Origin: Rheinheimera oceanensis
Lineage (GTDB): Bacteria > Pseudomonadota > Gammaproteobacteria > Enterobacterales > Alteromonadaceae
Length of the DNA stretch: 64,000 nucleotides
Reading direction: 5' to 3'
Assembly (NCBI RefSeq): GCF_018831085.1
Contig: NZ_JAGPNM010000009.1
Span: 94,600-158,599 of the forward strand
Each line of letters begins with the position of its first letter. Positions within the stretch are counted from its first letter, which is position 1. Position numbers and translations under genes: made by a program. Below the pieces are notes generated by a model that did no database searches, had not been told where the DNA came from, and was given only the letters and a program-made list of their open reading frames with translations. This document shows positions 42,543-50,957 of this stretch, piece after piece.

Positions 42543-43862
42543 CTACATCAACTGCTTTTTTAGCTCAGTTGCAGGTTCATAGTTCTTCGCGACTGCCTGT
42601 TCCAGTAACTGCATGCCTTGCGCACGCTGGCCCTCTAAGATGAGTCTGGTGCCGGTCCATGCCATAACTTCCGCATCATCTTTGCTAAGCAAATAGTCTT
42701 CCCATTGTTTGTCATAAGCGGCCATAATCCGCTGAGCATCAATATTGCCGTTTTTCGCCGCTTGCTCCCACCAGAACATACCAGACATTGAACGGGATAA
42801 TCTTAAGTATGGCGTGACATTAATACTTCTTGAGCCTACAACATCTGAATTGCGCACAATCCGGTATACATCGGTTTCAACTTTACCTTTGAGCGTTAAA
42901 CCAACCAAACTGGTTAATTCGCTTTTGGCTTCAAACGTAGCATCAATCTGCTCGGTAATAGTGCCATCCTTAGCTACACGCACTAACGCACTCCCCCAAA
43001 AACCATCGAAGGCAGGCTTTAATGTCGCAAGACTTTCAAATGACGAAAAATCTGCTTGTGCCACTAATGGCAATTCAGGGTCATACCAAAAGCTATTACC
43101 ACTTTGTATCTCAACAAGAGACAGTAAAGTACCTAAAGCCAACTGGTGTTGTGGTGCCCCTAATACTGCATAATCCCAAAGTTTATTACCCAAAGCTATT
43201 TTCTCTACTGCCGAAACCTTCACACCTCTACCCAACGAATAATCAAGCCTGACTTCCATTAAATGCTGTTGTCCGCTGGGTTCATAGCGCCATTTTTTAA
43301 CTGCTTTTACCGCTGATTTCTCAAAGGTATTTTCCGGAAAAGTATCCAGGGTATCAATTGCCGTAACTAAGCCAGCTTCATTCACCAGAAACCGCATTTT
43401 CACATAACCAAACAGGCCATTTTTTGCTGCACTTATCGGATACTCAGGAGGCACTCGCTTAATAGGTTGCGGCAGGCTGGCATCACGACGTTTATCTAAA
43501 TCTGTTGCGGTAATCACTAAGTTGCGCTTTAGCTGCTCAAACTGCTGCGTTACCTGCTCTAACTGTTGCTCTGATGCTTTAGCAGATAAAGTTACCAGCA
43601 ACGTTGATGCCTGCTCATACTTCAATTCTGCTGCCAGCATAAAATACGCCAATGCTTTGGTAAGATCTTTTTCCTGCCCTTCACCCTGATATGCCATCAC
43701 CCCCAAATTAAAAATTGCCTGTTCATTAGCCAGCGGTAACAGCTCAGCAAACTGCAACTGTGCTTCGATGTAGTTTTTTTCCTCATAGGCTTTTAACGCA
43801 CTGAGCATGTCGGCTTGCACAGTGGTACCTAACATAAATAACAAACTTAACATGTAACGCAT
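42543..43862 (-). CDS. exported Sel1-repeat protein with TonB C-terminal-like domain
   Basis: A 439-residue protein with a signal peptide (LSLLFMLGTTVQA). Sel1-like/TPR repeats at about 25-95 (EQAIFNLGVMAYQGEGQEKD then LTKALAYFMLAAE) are followed by a TonB-C-type fold at about 140-215 (RVPPEYPISAAKNGLFGYVK, then VKMRFLVNEAGLV, KSAVKAVKKWRYEPSG). Further Sel1-like repeats lie near the C-terminus (MFWWEQAAKNGNIDAQRIMA). There is no proline-rich membrane anchor, so it is not a classical TonB, but the domain may bind a TonB box or peptidoglycan. AAGGATT precedes the ATG. Function unknown. Confidence 0.82.
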   Translation of the reverse strand: MRYMLSLLFMLGTTVQADMLSALKAYEEKNYIEAQLQFAELLPLANEQAIFNLGVMAYQGEGQEKDLTKALAYFMLAAELKYEQASTLLVTLSAKASEQQLEQVTQQFEQLKRNLVITATDLDKRRDASLPQPIKRVPPEYPISAAKNGLFGYVKMRFLVNEAGLVTAIDTLDTFPENTFEKSAVKAVKKWRYEPSGQQHLMEVRLDYSLGRGVKVSAVEKIALGNKLWDYAVLGAPQHQLALGTLLSLVEIQSGNSFWYDPELPLVAQADFSSFESLATLKPAFDGFWGSALVRVAKDGTITEQIDATFEAKSELTSLVGLTLKGKVETDVYRIVRNSDVVGSRSINVTPYLRLSRSMSGMFWWEQAAKNGNIDAQRIMAAYDKQWEDYLLSKDDAEVMAWTGTRLILEGQRAQGMQLLEQAVAKNYEPATELKKQLM

Positions 43863-44021
43863 AACTCAATCCTTGTGTCTAATCAGCTTCATCTAAATTA
43901 CCTAAATACCATTCAATTGTAAAATTTTTGTTCAGAATCAAATCCATGATACCTGACAACTGGTAAGGCCAGTTTTTCTATGTAACAATCACAGATCTCT
44001 AGCCCTTATGGTTTATTTGAT

Positions 44022-44432
44022 ATGACACATAAAACCCTGATTAAAGTACGTGGTTACCATTTAGATATTTACCAGCATGTAAACAATGCGCGTTATCTGG
44101 AGTTTTTAGAGGAAGCCCGCTGGAGCTATTTAGAAGATAGCGGTGATATCGACTGGTTTGCCAAACATGGCCTGGCCTGGGTAATTGTAAACATTAATAT
44201 TAACTACCGAGTGGCGGCCACTATGGGCGATCAGTTGGAAGTATTCACCCGTTTTAGCAAGGTTGGCGGCAAAAGTGCGGTAGTAACACAGGAAGTGCGG
44301 ATTGCCGGTAAAGATGCTATTGCCGCTGATGCTCAGGTCACTTTTGTTTGCCTGGATCAGAAAACCGGTAAAGCAGTGGCCATCGAAGGCGAGCTGAAAA
44401 CCCGCTTAGAACAGCATATCGCAGAGCAATAA
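44022..44432 (+). CDS. hotdog-fold acyl-CoA thioesterase
   Basis: A 136-residue YbgC/4-hydroxybenzoyl-CoA thioesterase-type protein. The active-site signature is YHLDIYQHVNNARYLEFLEE, with the catalytic Asp, followed by the helix. Length fits a single hotdog domain that would form dimers or tetramers. It hydrolyses an unidentified acyl-CoA. Its TAA stop is immediately followed, without a gap, by the stop of the convergent gene. Confidence 0.88.
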   Translation: MTHKTLIKVRGYHLDIYQHVNNARYLEFLEEARWSYLEDSGDIDWFAKHGLAWVIVNININYRVAATMGDQLEVFTRFSKVGGKSAVVTQEVRIAGKDAIAADAQVTFVCLDQKTGKAVAIEGELKTRLEQHIAEQ

Positions 44433-45167
44433 TCAGCGCTTCAGATGTTTTTCCAGCGCCTGTTTTAACAGCTCGCTGGTATTTGCTTCATCGCCGCATG
44501 GCACCATCCTTGCGGCCATCAGGCCGTCAAAACCATCTTTAGTCGGGTCGGCGATGCGACAGCCGTCCCTGGTACGGATAATCTGTCTGCCGTCATTCAT
44601 TTGCACCACCACCTGCTGCGCCGGATCGGCGCTCAACTCCTGATGCCGCTTTTCTACTGTCATTTTCGGCTGTTGCTGTGCCTGTAAAAACTGCTGGTAA
44701 CTGGCCGCTGCAGCATCTTCCATAGCACGGGCAGACGGCGCTGCAGCACTGCTTAATGCACGCTGAGCCAGTCCGGCACTGTTGTGCTGCTCCGGCTCGG
44801 CCGCAGAAGGTGCTACAACCGTTAACGGCTGTTTTTCGTTCACTACATCCGCCTCCGTTGCCGGGTTAGCTGCGCCAGCTAACGCAGTAACTTCCGGCTC
44901 TGCTTCTGCTGATGGCTCGGTGGGCAAGGCTGCAGGCGCCGGCACTGGCGCGCTGGTATTACTTTCGGCTTGCGCTGCAATAGCGGGTACTGGTGGTGGC
45001 TGATATAAATACGACACTACAGGCGCAACAGGTTTTGGCGGCGGCATTTGAGTAAATTTAAGCTGCAACAAATAGATCAGCAGCAATGCATGCAGCAGCA
45101 AAGCCAACAGTGTAGCGCCGGCATAATCGGCAGCCCAACGTTTTATAGCAGAAGTAACACCTGACAA
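44433..45167 (-). CDS. proline/alanine-rich membrane-anchored protein, TonB/TolA-like in layout
   Basis: A 244-residue protein with one N-terminal membrane helix (ATLLALLLHALLLIYLLQL, about residues 18-36), a PPPKPVAPV then VSYLYQPPPVP proline segment, a long Ala/Glu/Pro linker, and a C-terminal domain of about 80 residues (VVQMNDGRQIIRTRDGCRIA) with two cysteines. The layout recalls TonB/TolA but the C-terminal domain is not one I recognise. No ATG is in frame; the likely start is TTG at 45167 with GGATGG seven bases upstream. It may end the hem operon transcript, 76 bases after the glycosylase gene. Confidence 0.7.
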   Translation of the reverse strand: MSGVTSAIKRWAADYAGATLLALLLHALLLIYLLQLKFTQMPPPKPVAPVVSYLYQPPPVPAIAAQAESNTSAPVPAPAALPTEPSAEAEPEVTALAGAANPATEADVVNEKQPLTVVAPSAAEPEQHNSAGLAQRALSSAAAPSARAMEDAAAASYQQFLQAQQQPKMTVEKRHQELSADPAQQVVVQMNDGRQIIRTRDGCRIADPTKDGFDGLMAARMVPCGDEANTSELLKQALEKHLKR

Positions 45168-45243
45168 AAATCAGCCATCCATGCAGCAGTGGTTAAGTTA
45201 ATATCAGACCCGGTAGCTATTAATTAATTCCGCGGCCAAAGTG

Positions 45244-45762
45244 TTAATTTGCATTAAGCAAAAAAGGGCTAAGCTGGTGCCATTGTTGTAGTTTTTCAGT
45301 AAAACCCAGCGCCGCATGGGCCGGGCTGGTTGAAGGCAGGGTAAGTAGTTTAATACCGGTGGGTACAATCTGTAACGGTAAAACATGACGCTTAAAACTT
45401 TGCCAGGCTTTGCCGCCATTAAAACCAATAGCCGCTAAATTGGGTTGGTTAGCAAAAAAACCGGCAAAGTCATTTACCTGCTCATCACGGATAGCGCTGT
45501 CGAGACTGCCTGCACGCTGGCAACTGGCGATCACATCCCATAATGCAATGCCGCTGGCGTTAAGTGCACGCACTTTTTCCTGATACGGCAAATTAGCAGA
45601 AAACCCGGCCAGCTCTGCCATTATTGGCCAAAACAGGTTGCGCGGATGGGCATAGTATTGTTGTAGCGCCAGCGAGGCGGCGCCGGGCATACTGCCTAGC
45701 AGCAATACCCTGGCCTGTGGCGGGCTGAGCGCGGCCAGCCCGGTGATAGCTCCGTCAGCCAT
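45244..45762 (-). CDS. DNA-deoxyinosine (hypoxanthine) glycosylase, UDG superfamily
   Basis: A 172-residue uracil-DNA-glycosylase-fold protein. The motifs VLLLGSMPGAASLALQQYYA, HPRNLFWPIM, and the C-terminal TLPSTSPAHA are those of the family-6 hypoxanthine-DNA glycosylases that remove deaminated adenine. The Asn in the HPRN motif is the expected catalytic residue. The gene follows hemY by six bases, so it is expressed with the haem genes. Confidence 0.86.
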   Translation of the reverse strand: MADGAITGLAALSPPQARVLLLGSMPGAASLALQQYYAHPRNLFWPIMAELAGFSANLPYQEKVRALNASGIALWDVIASCQRAGSLDSAIRDEQVNDFAGFFANQPNLAAIGFNGGKAWQSFKRHVLPLQIVPTGIKLLTLPSTSPAHAALGFTEKLQQWHQLSPFLLNAN

Positions 45763-45768
45763 TGCCTA

Positions 45769-46848
45769 TCAACCAAGCTTTGGCTCATACTGTCTGGCTT
45801 TTTGCAGCGCCAGTTCGGCCTGCTCCAGCTCACCTTCCTGCTGTGCCAGATAAGCCAGCAGCGCATATAAATAGCCATTGCTACCATGATCACGCAACCA
45901 GCTTTGAGTTTGTTTACGTAATTTCAGCACCGACTTACCCAGCGGGATTTGCCGGATATATGGCAGCAGCTGCGGCAGCTCTGCCAGTTGTAAGTGGCTG
46001 AGCAGCAGCTTTTCGGCCGCGTCATTCTGGCCACTTTGTGCCAGGGCCCAGGCACGGCCGATGTTCGCGGCGGTAGACTTGCGTTCTTTGGCCGGTAAAT
46101 TTTGCCAGTATTCTGCGCTTTCATCAAAACGCTGTTGCTGGCTTAGCTGGCTTATTGCCGCCGGATAAATATTAAAGCGCTGCTGCTGCCATTTATCTTT
46201 GTCAAACCATTGTTGATTAATTGCCGCCGGTACCATCTGCAATAATTGCTGCCACTGCCCGGCTTGCTGCAGTGCATATAAATACAGCTGGCCCAGGCCT
46301 TTATCTTCGGTATCTGCCGTTACTTTTTCGGCCAGTAGCACACATGCCTGTGCGGCCTGGCCTTGCTGCAACAATAAATCGGCCTGAATAAAAGCCGTAC
46401 TACTGTTGTCTTCATCCATGGTTTCGATATGGCTGTTGGCCAAAGCGACATTACCGGCATAAAACGCAGCATAAGCGGCCATCAGGCGCTTTTCACTATG
46501 CATAAAATCATCGGCACAGGCTTTGCCTAAATGCTGGCTGGCCAGTTGCCACTGCTGCTTGGCATAGGCCTGCAACCCCAGTTCAAACGCCTGTTGGGCT
46601 TTGCGTTGGCGGCGCCAGCGCAAAAAATTAAACGACAGATGCTGCAAGCGTAATATCTTGCGCAGCAGCATGCTTAGCAACCACACGGCTATGCCAGCCA
46701 GTAACAACGCAACAATTAAACCCAGCGCAGTCATTTCAAATACCCGCCCGGCCAGAATCACTTTGATATAGCCAGGGTTGTTTACCAACGCAGGTCCCAG
46801 CAACATTGCGGCGGCCAGCACCAAAATAAGCAATAGCCAGCGGATCAT
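45769..46848 (-). CDS. hemY: HemY, haem-biosynthesis-associated inner-membrane TPR protein
   Basis: A 359-residue protein with two N-terminal membrane segments (WLLLILVLAAAMLLGPAL and ALGLIVALLLAGIAVWLLS) and a cytoplasmic tetratricopeptide domain (for example FELGLQAYAKQQWQLASQHL). It matches the enteric HemY partner of HemX. The precise biochemical role in haem metabolism is not settled. It overlaps hemX by four bases. Confidence 0.92.
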   Translation of the reverse strand: MIRWLLLILVLAAAMLLGPALVNNPGYIKVILAGRVFEMTALGLIVALLLAGIAVWLLSMLLRKILRLQHLSFNFLRWRRQRKAQQAFELGLQAYAKQQWQLASQHLGKACADDFMHSEKRLMAAYAAFYAGNVALANSHIETMDEDNSSTAFIQADLLLQQGQAAQACVLLAEKVTADTEDKGLGQLYLYALQQAGQWQQLLQMVPAAINQQWFDKDKWQQQRFNIYPAAISQLSQQQRFDESAEYWQNLPAKERKSTAANIGRAWALAQSGQNDAAEKLLLSHLQLAELPQLLPYIRQIPLGKSVLKLRKQTQSWLRDHGSNGYLYALLAYLAQQEGELEQAELALQKARQYEPKLG

Positions 46849-47981
46849 AAGCCGCTCTCCGTTAGTTGTTGCTGATATTGCTGCAACTGTGCCAGGCTGG
46901 TTAACGGCGATGCCTGCGGCACAGCAACGTCTACAGCAGCCAGCAAGGCCAGTTGCCGGCTTAACTGCACAACAACTTCGTCTTCGCTGCTAAAATAACG
47001 CTGCAGTTGATCACTGGCTTGCTGCAATGCTGCAGCGTAGACCTGCTGCTGCTTTTGCATTGCCGCCAGCTCTGCCAGCAGTAATTGCTGATTTAAACTT
47101 ACACGCAGCATCAGCTGTTGTTCGGTGGTTAAACTAAAGTAATCCTCAGGTACCGCAGAGCGTACCTGAATTAATTTGCTCCAGCTTTGCTGCCAGTAGT
47201 AGCTCAGCGTCTGGCGCCAGTTCTGAATGTCGGTGTCTGGTTTAAGCTCAGGCTGGGCGGCTTTATCCTGCTGTTTTAACGGCAATACCATGGTTGCTTT
47301 ACGCATTTGCTGCAGCTGAATATGTACTTTGGTTAAATCCGGCAACGTAATATGGCTTAGTTGCTCGTTGTCTGCCGCTATAGCCTGGCGTACAGGCAGC
47401 AGCGATGGGTCGTCCAGATTAGCCAGCTTTTCATCGGCGCTGGCTAATAATGCACGGGCAGTGGCAAAATCCTGCTCTAACCAGACTTTTTGTGACGCCA
47501 GTTGCAGCAAATATTCTACCTCTGCCAATAACCAGTGCCTTGGTGGTGCACTGTCGCGTTCTTGCACTAACTGGCGCAACGCCTGAATTTGTGCCTGGCT
47601 TTGCGCGGCCAGTTGTTGCTGTTGTTGTGTCAGATTTTGCTCAAGTTGGGCCAAACGCTGCTGTTGTTCTGTTTGTAACTGCTGTTGCCATTGCTTGCTG
47701 ATATCTTGTTGTTGCTGGCTTTGCTCGGTTAAACGCTGCTGACTTTGTTGCAACATATGAGTTTGCTGCTGCAAATTTTGCCATTGTGGCCATGCCCAGT
47801 AGTAACCGCCTGCGGCTAAGCTGCCCCCCAGCGCCAGTACCAGCAATAAACTTACCCCACCGGTAAAGCTCCCCTTGCTGCGCGCTGTAGGTTCTGTTTC
47901 TATTTGTTGCTTTAACTGCTGCAATGGCGCGTCCATTTCTGTTGCGCGCTCTTCTGTTGCACGCTCTAAGGTGTCACTCAT
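46845..47981 (-). CDS. hemX: HemX, uroporphyrinogen-III-methylase-like membrane protein
   Basis: A 378-residue protein with a single membrane helix (about 42-62, GGVSLLLVLALGGSLAAGGY), a very Gln-rich coiled coil (about 70-140, QQSQQRLTEQSQQQQDISKQ) and a C-terminal domain with the typical HWLLAEVEYLLQLASQKVWL segment. Despite the name the family is not an active methylase. Overlaps hemD and hemY by four bases each. Confidence 0.93.
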   Translation of the reverse strand: MSDTLERATEERATEMDAPLQQLKQQIETEPTARSKGSFTGGVSLLLVLALGGSLAAGGYYWAWPQWQNLQQQTHMLQQSQQRLTEQSQQQQDISKQWQQQLQTEQQQRLAQLEQNLTQQQQQLAAQSQAQIQALRQLVQERDSAPPRHWLLAEVEYLLQLASQKVWLEQDFATARALLASADEKLANLDDPSLLPVRQAIAADNEQLSHITLPDLTKVHIQLQQMRKATMVLPLKQQDKAAQPELKPDTDIQNWRQTLSYYWQQSWSKLIQVRSAVPEDYFSLTTEQQLMLRVSLNQQLLLAELAAMQKQQQVYAAALQQASDQLQRYFSSEDEVVVQLSRQLALLAAVDVAVPQASPLTSLAQLQQYQQQLTESGL

Positions 47982-48745
47982 TGATATTCCCTCTTAAGCT
48001 GGCTTATTGCAGCCAGTAAAGCACTATCATTGGCATTATCGGCAAGCGTAATACGCTCAGCGGCGATACCAAGCGCTAAAGCACTGTCTTGCATGCGTGG
48101 GCTAACCAGCACCCAGTCACACTGTTGCAACCAGTGATGATGCACAGCGCTGATAAGGCTGAATAACTGCTGTAAAATCTCATTGCTGGTAGCCACAATA
48201 CAACGAATGCCAGCCAGCTGCCACTGCTGGCACAGTAAAGCACCGTCCAGCGGCAGCGGCACACGCTTATAGCTTTGCACATAACGTACTGTTGCACCAC
48301 GGGCTACCAGGCCTTGTTTAATCAGTTCGCGCCCGGCATTACCGCGCACAACCACGACTTGTTTACCCGCCACTTGCTGCAACTGCGGTAATTGCAGTAA
48401 GCCTTCACTGCGCTGATCTTCAGGTATTATTACTTCACGCGCCAACCAGCGCTGTAAAGCCGACGCAGTAGTTTGGCCTACGGCAAATAACGGTGCTTTA
48501 AGTAAAGCGGTATCAATTTGGTTTTGCAGACAACTTACTGCACTGACACTGACAAAGATCAGTATATCGGCGTGTTGCAAAAACTGTTGATCCTGCGGTT
48601 TCAGCGCCACCTGCGTAGTGGTGATTAATGGCTGATACAAATAGGCAATACCGCTTTCATCCAGCGTGGCCAGCAGGTTATCTGCCTTACCGGCCGGGCG
48701 GGTAATTAAAAATGGTATGGCCTCTGTTGCGGTACGCTCTGTCAT
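47978..48745 (-). CDS. hemD: uroporphyrinogen-III synthase
   Basis: A 255-residue protein in the two-lobed HemD fold. Conserved segments are PFLITRPAGKADNLLATLDE at the N-terminus, ILIFVSVSAVSCLQNQI, and VVVRGNAGRELIKQGLVARG. It cyclises hydroxymethylbilane to uroporphyrinogen III with ring-D inversion. The family is poorly conserved; position between hemC and hemX supports it. Overlaps both neighbours by four bases. Confidence 0.93.
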   Translation of the reverse strand: MTERTATEAIPFLITRPAGKADNLLATLDESGIAYLYQPLITTTQVALKPQDQQFLQHADILIFVSVSAVSCLQNQIDTALLKAPLFAVGQTTASALQRWLAREVIIPEDQRSEGLLQLPQLQQVAGKQVVVVRGNAGRELIKQGLVARGATVRYVQSYKRVPLPLDGALLCQQWQLAGIRCIVATSNEILQQLFSLISAVHHHWLQQCDWVLVSPRMQDSALALGIAAERITLADNANDSALLAAISQLKREYQ

Positions 48746-49671
48746 GGCGCAGCCTGATATACCGCCTGTAAAATACGGTCTGCACCTTGTGACAGCAGGT
48801 ATTCTGCCAGTTCGGCACCTATTTGCTCACCCTGTGCGACCGGGCCACGCAACTGATGGCGGATAATTTCGCTGCCATCCACGGCGCCTACCAGGCCACG
48901 CAGCCACAGGCTATCGCCCTCTATCACGGCAAAAGCGCCAATAGGTACCTGACATCCGCCCTGCAGTTTGCGGTTCATGGCCCGCTCGGCTAGCACGCAA
49001 CTACGGGTTGGCGCGTGTTCCAGCGGTGCCAGCAGTTGCTGTACGGCAATATCGTCGCTGCGGCATTCAATACCGACAGCACCCTGACCATTGGCTGGCA
49101 GGCTGGTTTCTACCGGCATTAAGCTGGCTATCCGCTGCTCAAAACCCAGCCGGATCAAACCTGCTGCGGCCAGAATAATAGCGGCAAACTCACCGTTATC
49201 CAGCTTCGTCAGCCGGGTATTCACATTGCCGCGCAGGTCGCGCACGGTTAAATCGGGCCGCAGGGCTTTTATCTGGCACTGCCTGCGCAGGCTGGATGTA
49301 CCTACCACAGCGCCCTGTGGCAACTGCTCTAAGCTCTTAAACTGATTAGAAACAAAAGCGTCCTGCGGGTTTTCCCGCGGGCAAATAGTGTGCAGCATCA
49401 AGCCGGGAGGAAACTCCACCGGCACATCTTTCATACTGTGTACGGCAATATCAGCACGCCCCTCCAGCATGGCTTGCTCCAGCTCTTTAACAAATAAGCC
49501 TTTGCCACCAATTTTGGCCAGCGGTGTATCAAGAATTTTGTCGCCCTGCGTCGACATGGGCACCAGCTCTACTGTCAACTGCGGATGATGGCGTAGCAGC
49601 TCAGCTTTAACATACTCGGCTTGCCACAGCGCCAGCGCACTTTTGCGCGTTGCGATACGAATGTTGTTCAT
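48742..49671 (-). CDS. hemC: porphobilinogen deaminase (hydroxymethylbilane synthase)
   Basis: A 309-residue enzyme that joins four porphobilinogens. Motifs are IRIATRKSALALWQAEYVK, DKILDTPLAKIGGKGLFVKE, HSMKDVPVEFP (catalytic Asp region) and the dipyrromethane-cofactor cysteine in LQGGCQVPIGAFA. Full length. It begins one base after the stop of the esterase gene. Confidence 0.97.
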   Translation of the reverse strand: MNNIRIATRKSALALWQAEYVKAELLRHHPQLTVELVPMSTQGDKILDTPLAKIGGKGLFVKELEQAMLEGRADIAVHSMKDVPVEFPPGLMLHTICPRENPQDAFVSNQFKSLEQLPQGAVVGTSSLRRQCQIKALRPDLTVRDLRGNVNTRLTKLDNGEFAAIILAAAGLIRLGFEQRIASLMPVETSLPANGQGAVGIECRSDDIAVQQLLAPLEHAPTRSCVLAERAMNRKLQGGCQVPIGAFAVIEGDSLWLRGLVGAVDGSEIIRHQLRGPVAQGEQIGAELAEYLLSQGADRILQAVYQAAP

Positions 49672-49672
49672 A

Positions 49673-50353
49673 TTAACCTGCTATCGGGTTCAGTAAACGC
49701 CGCTGAATAAAGCTGCTGATATCAGCTACTTCCTGCGGACATACGCTGTGCGGCATGCGGTATTCGTGCCAGTTGACGTTAAAACCGGCGTTTTTCAGCG
49801 TATGAAATGCCTGCTGGCCGGCGGCCATTGGCACTACAGGGTCCTGGCTGCCATGCGCTATTAAAACCGGAGTAGCTTTATTGATGCTGTTGGCTTCTTC
49901 TTTTAACTTTTGCGGTGCGCACATATAGGTGGACAACGCCATTACGCCAGCCAGCTTGTACGGCAAACGCGGTAATAAATGCAGTGCAATAACGCCGCCC
50001 TGGCTAAAGCCGGCCAGTATAATACGCTCGCTGCTAATGCCATCACTAATCAGTTTATCCAGCAATTGCTGTACTGCAGCGGCAGACTCACGCACACCGT
50101 CTTCGTCAGCACGGTTGGTTAAATCCATGGTTTTAATATCGTACCAGGCACGCATTCGCATGCCGCCGTTAACAGTAACCGGGCGCTCTGGTGCATGCGG
50201 AAACAAAAACCGTACACCGGCATCTGCCGGTAAACGCAACTCGGGTACTATAGGCGAAAAACCATGGCCGGAATCGCCCAGGCCATGCAGCCATACTACA
50301 GCAGAGCGGGTATCGCCCTGCGCTTTAACATCAACAAAAGGAAGTAACGCCAT
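49673..50353 (-). CDS. carboxylesterase / acyl-protein-thioesterase-like alpha/beta hydrolase
   Basis: A 226-residue serine hydrolase. The substrate-binding motif is VVWLHGLGDSGHGFSPI, the nucleophile Ser lies in ILAGFSQGGVIALHL, the Asp in LIAHGSQDPVVPM, and the His in WHEYRMPHSVCPQE. It resembles carboxylesterase II and acyl-protein thioesterases. It sits between cyaY and hemC in the same operon, without an obvious functional link to haem. Confidence 0.9.
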   Translation of the reverse strand: MALLPFVDVKAQGDTRSAVVWLHGLGDSGHGFSPIVPELRLPADAGVRFLFPHAPERPVTVNGGMRMRAWYDIKTMDLTNRADEDGVRESAAAVQQLLDKLISDGISSERIILAGFSQGGVIALHLLPRLPYKLAGVMALSTYMCAPQKLKEEANSINKATPVLIAHGSQDPVVPMAAGQQAFHTLKNAGFNVNWHEYRMPHSVCPQEVADISSFIQRRLLNPIAG

Positions 50354-50379
50354 TACACCATTCCAAAACGTCGGCGCGC

Positions 50380-50697
50380 TTAAGGCGCCAGATCAAGAGG
50401 CTTACCCGCCTGCTTAGCAGCGGCTTCATTCAGCAGTTGCCAGAACTCAGCACCGGTACGGTTATCAATCCACTTATCGCCATGCCATTCAAAGTGATGG
50501 CCGTTAAATTTAGTTGCTACCCACAACTGGTGCAACGGCGGCTGCTTATTGATAATAATTTTGCTGTGGTCAGCAAAGCTGATACTAAGCAAGCCGCCAT
50601 GCGATTCATAATCCAGATCAGCATCGGCATCTTCTACCGCCTGCTCTACTGCCAACAGCGTATTGTCGGCCAATTCATCATATTCTAGGTCATTCAT
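50380..50697 (-). CDS. cyaY: frataxin-like iron-donor protein CyaY
   Basis: A 105-residue frataxin. The acidic first helix (YDELADNTLLAVEQAVEDAD) and the strand HQLWVATKFNGHHFEW are diagnostic. It binds iron and modulates IscS-dependent cluster assembly. The start at 50697 gives the usual CyaY length; the frame is open to 50754. First gene of the hem operon, divergent from lptM across 71 bases. Confidence 0.95.
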   Translation of the reverse strand: MNDLEYDELADNTLLAVEQAVEDADADLDYESHGGLLSISFADHSKIIINKQPPLHQLWVATKFNGHHFEWHGDKWIDNRTGAEFWQLLNEAAAKQAGKPLDLAP

Positions 50698-50768
50698 CTG
50701 CTTCACCTGTTTGCTTTTATCGCTAAGGATGCGATTATAGAGCGCAACCACCATAAAAAAATAACATC

Positions 50769-50957
50769 ATGCACGCTTTTACAACCAAAGGTCCGCTGTT
50801 AACTGTTGCTGCCGCTATTATGCTGTGTAGCATGCTGAGTGCTTGTGGTCAAAAAGGCCCGCTTACCTTACCACAACCGGCACCTGAAGTGGCAGAACCG
50901 CAGCAAAACAACGCTAATCCAACCCAACAAACGGATGAACAACGTGGACCATTTTAA
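50769..50957 (+). CDS. lptM: LPS translocon maturation lipoprotein LptM
   Basis: A 62-residue lipoprotein (formerly YifL). Signal and lipobox MLSACGQKGPLTLPQ: the CGQKGPL motif is characteristic. In E. coli it helps LptD form native disulfides in the outer membrane. The remaining 35 residues are Pro/Gln/Asn-rich. Its 3' end overlaps the likely lysA start by 14 bases, the arrangement found in many gammaproteobacteria. Confidence 0.92.
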   Translation: MHAFTTKGPLLTVAAAIMLCSMLSACGQKGPLTLPQPAPEVAEPQQNNANPTQQTDEQRGPF

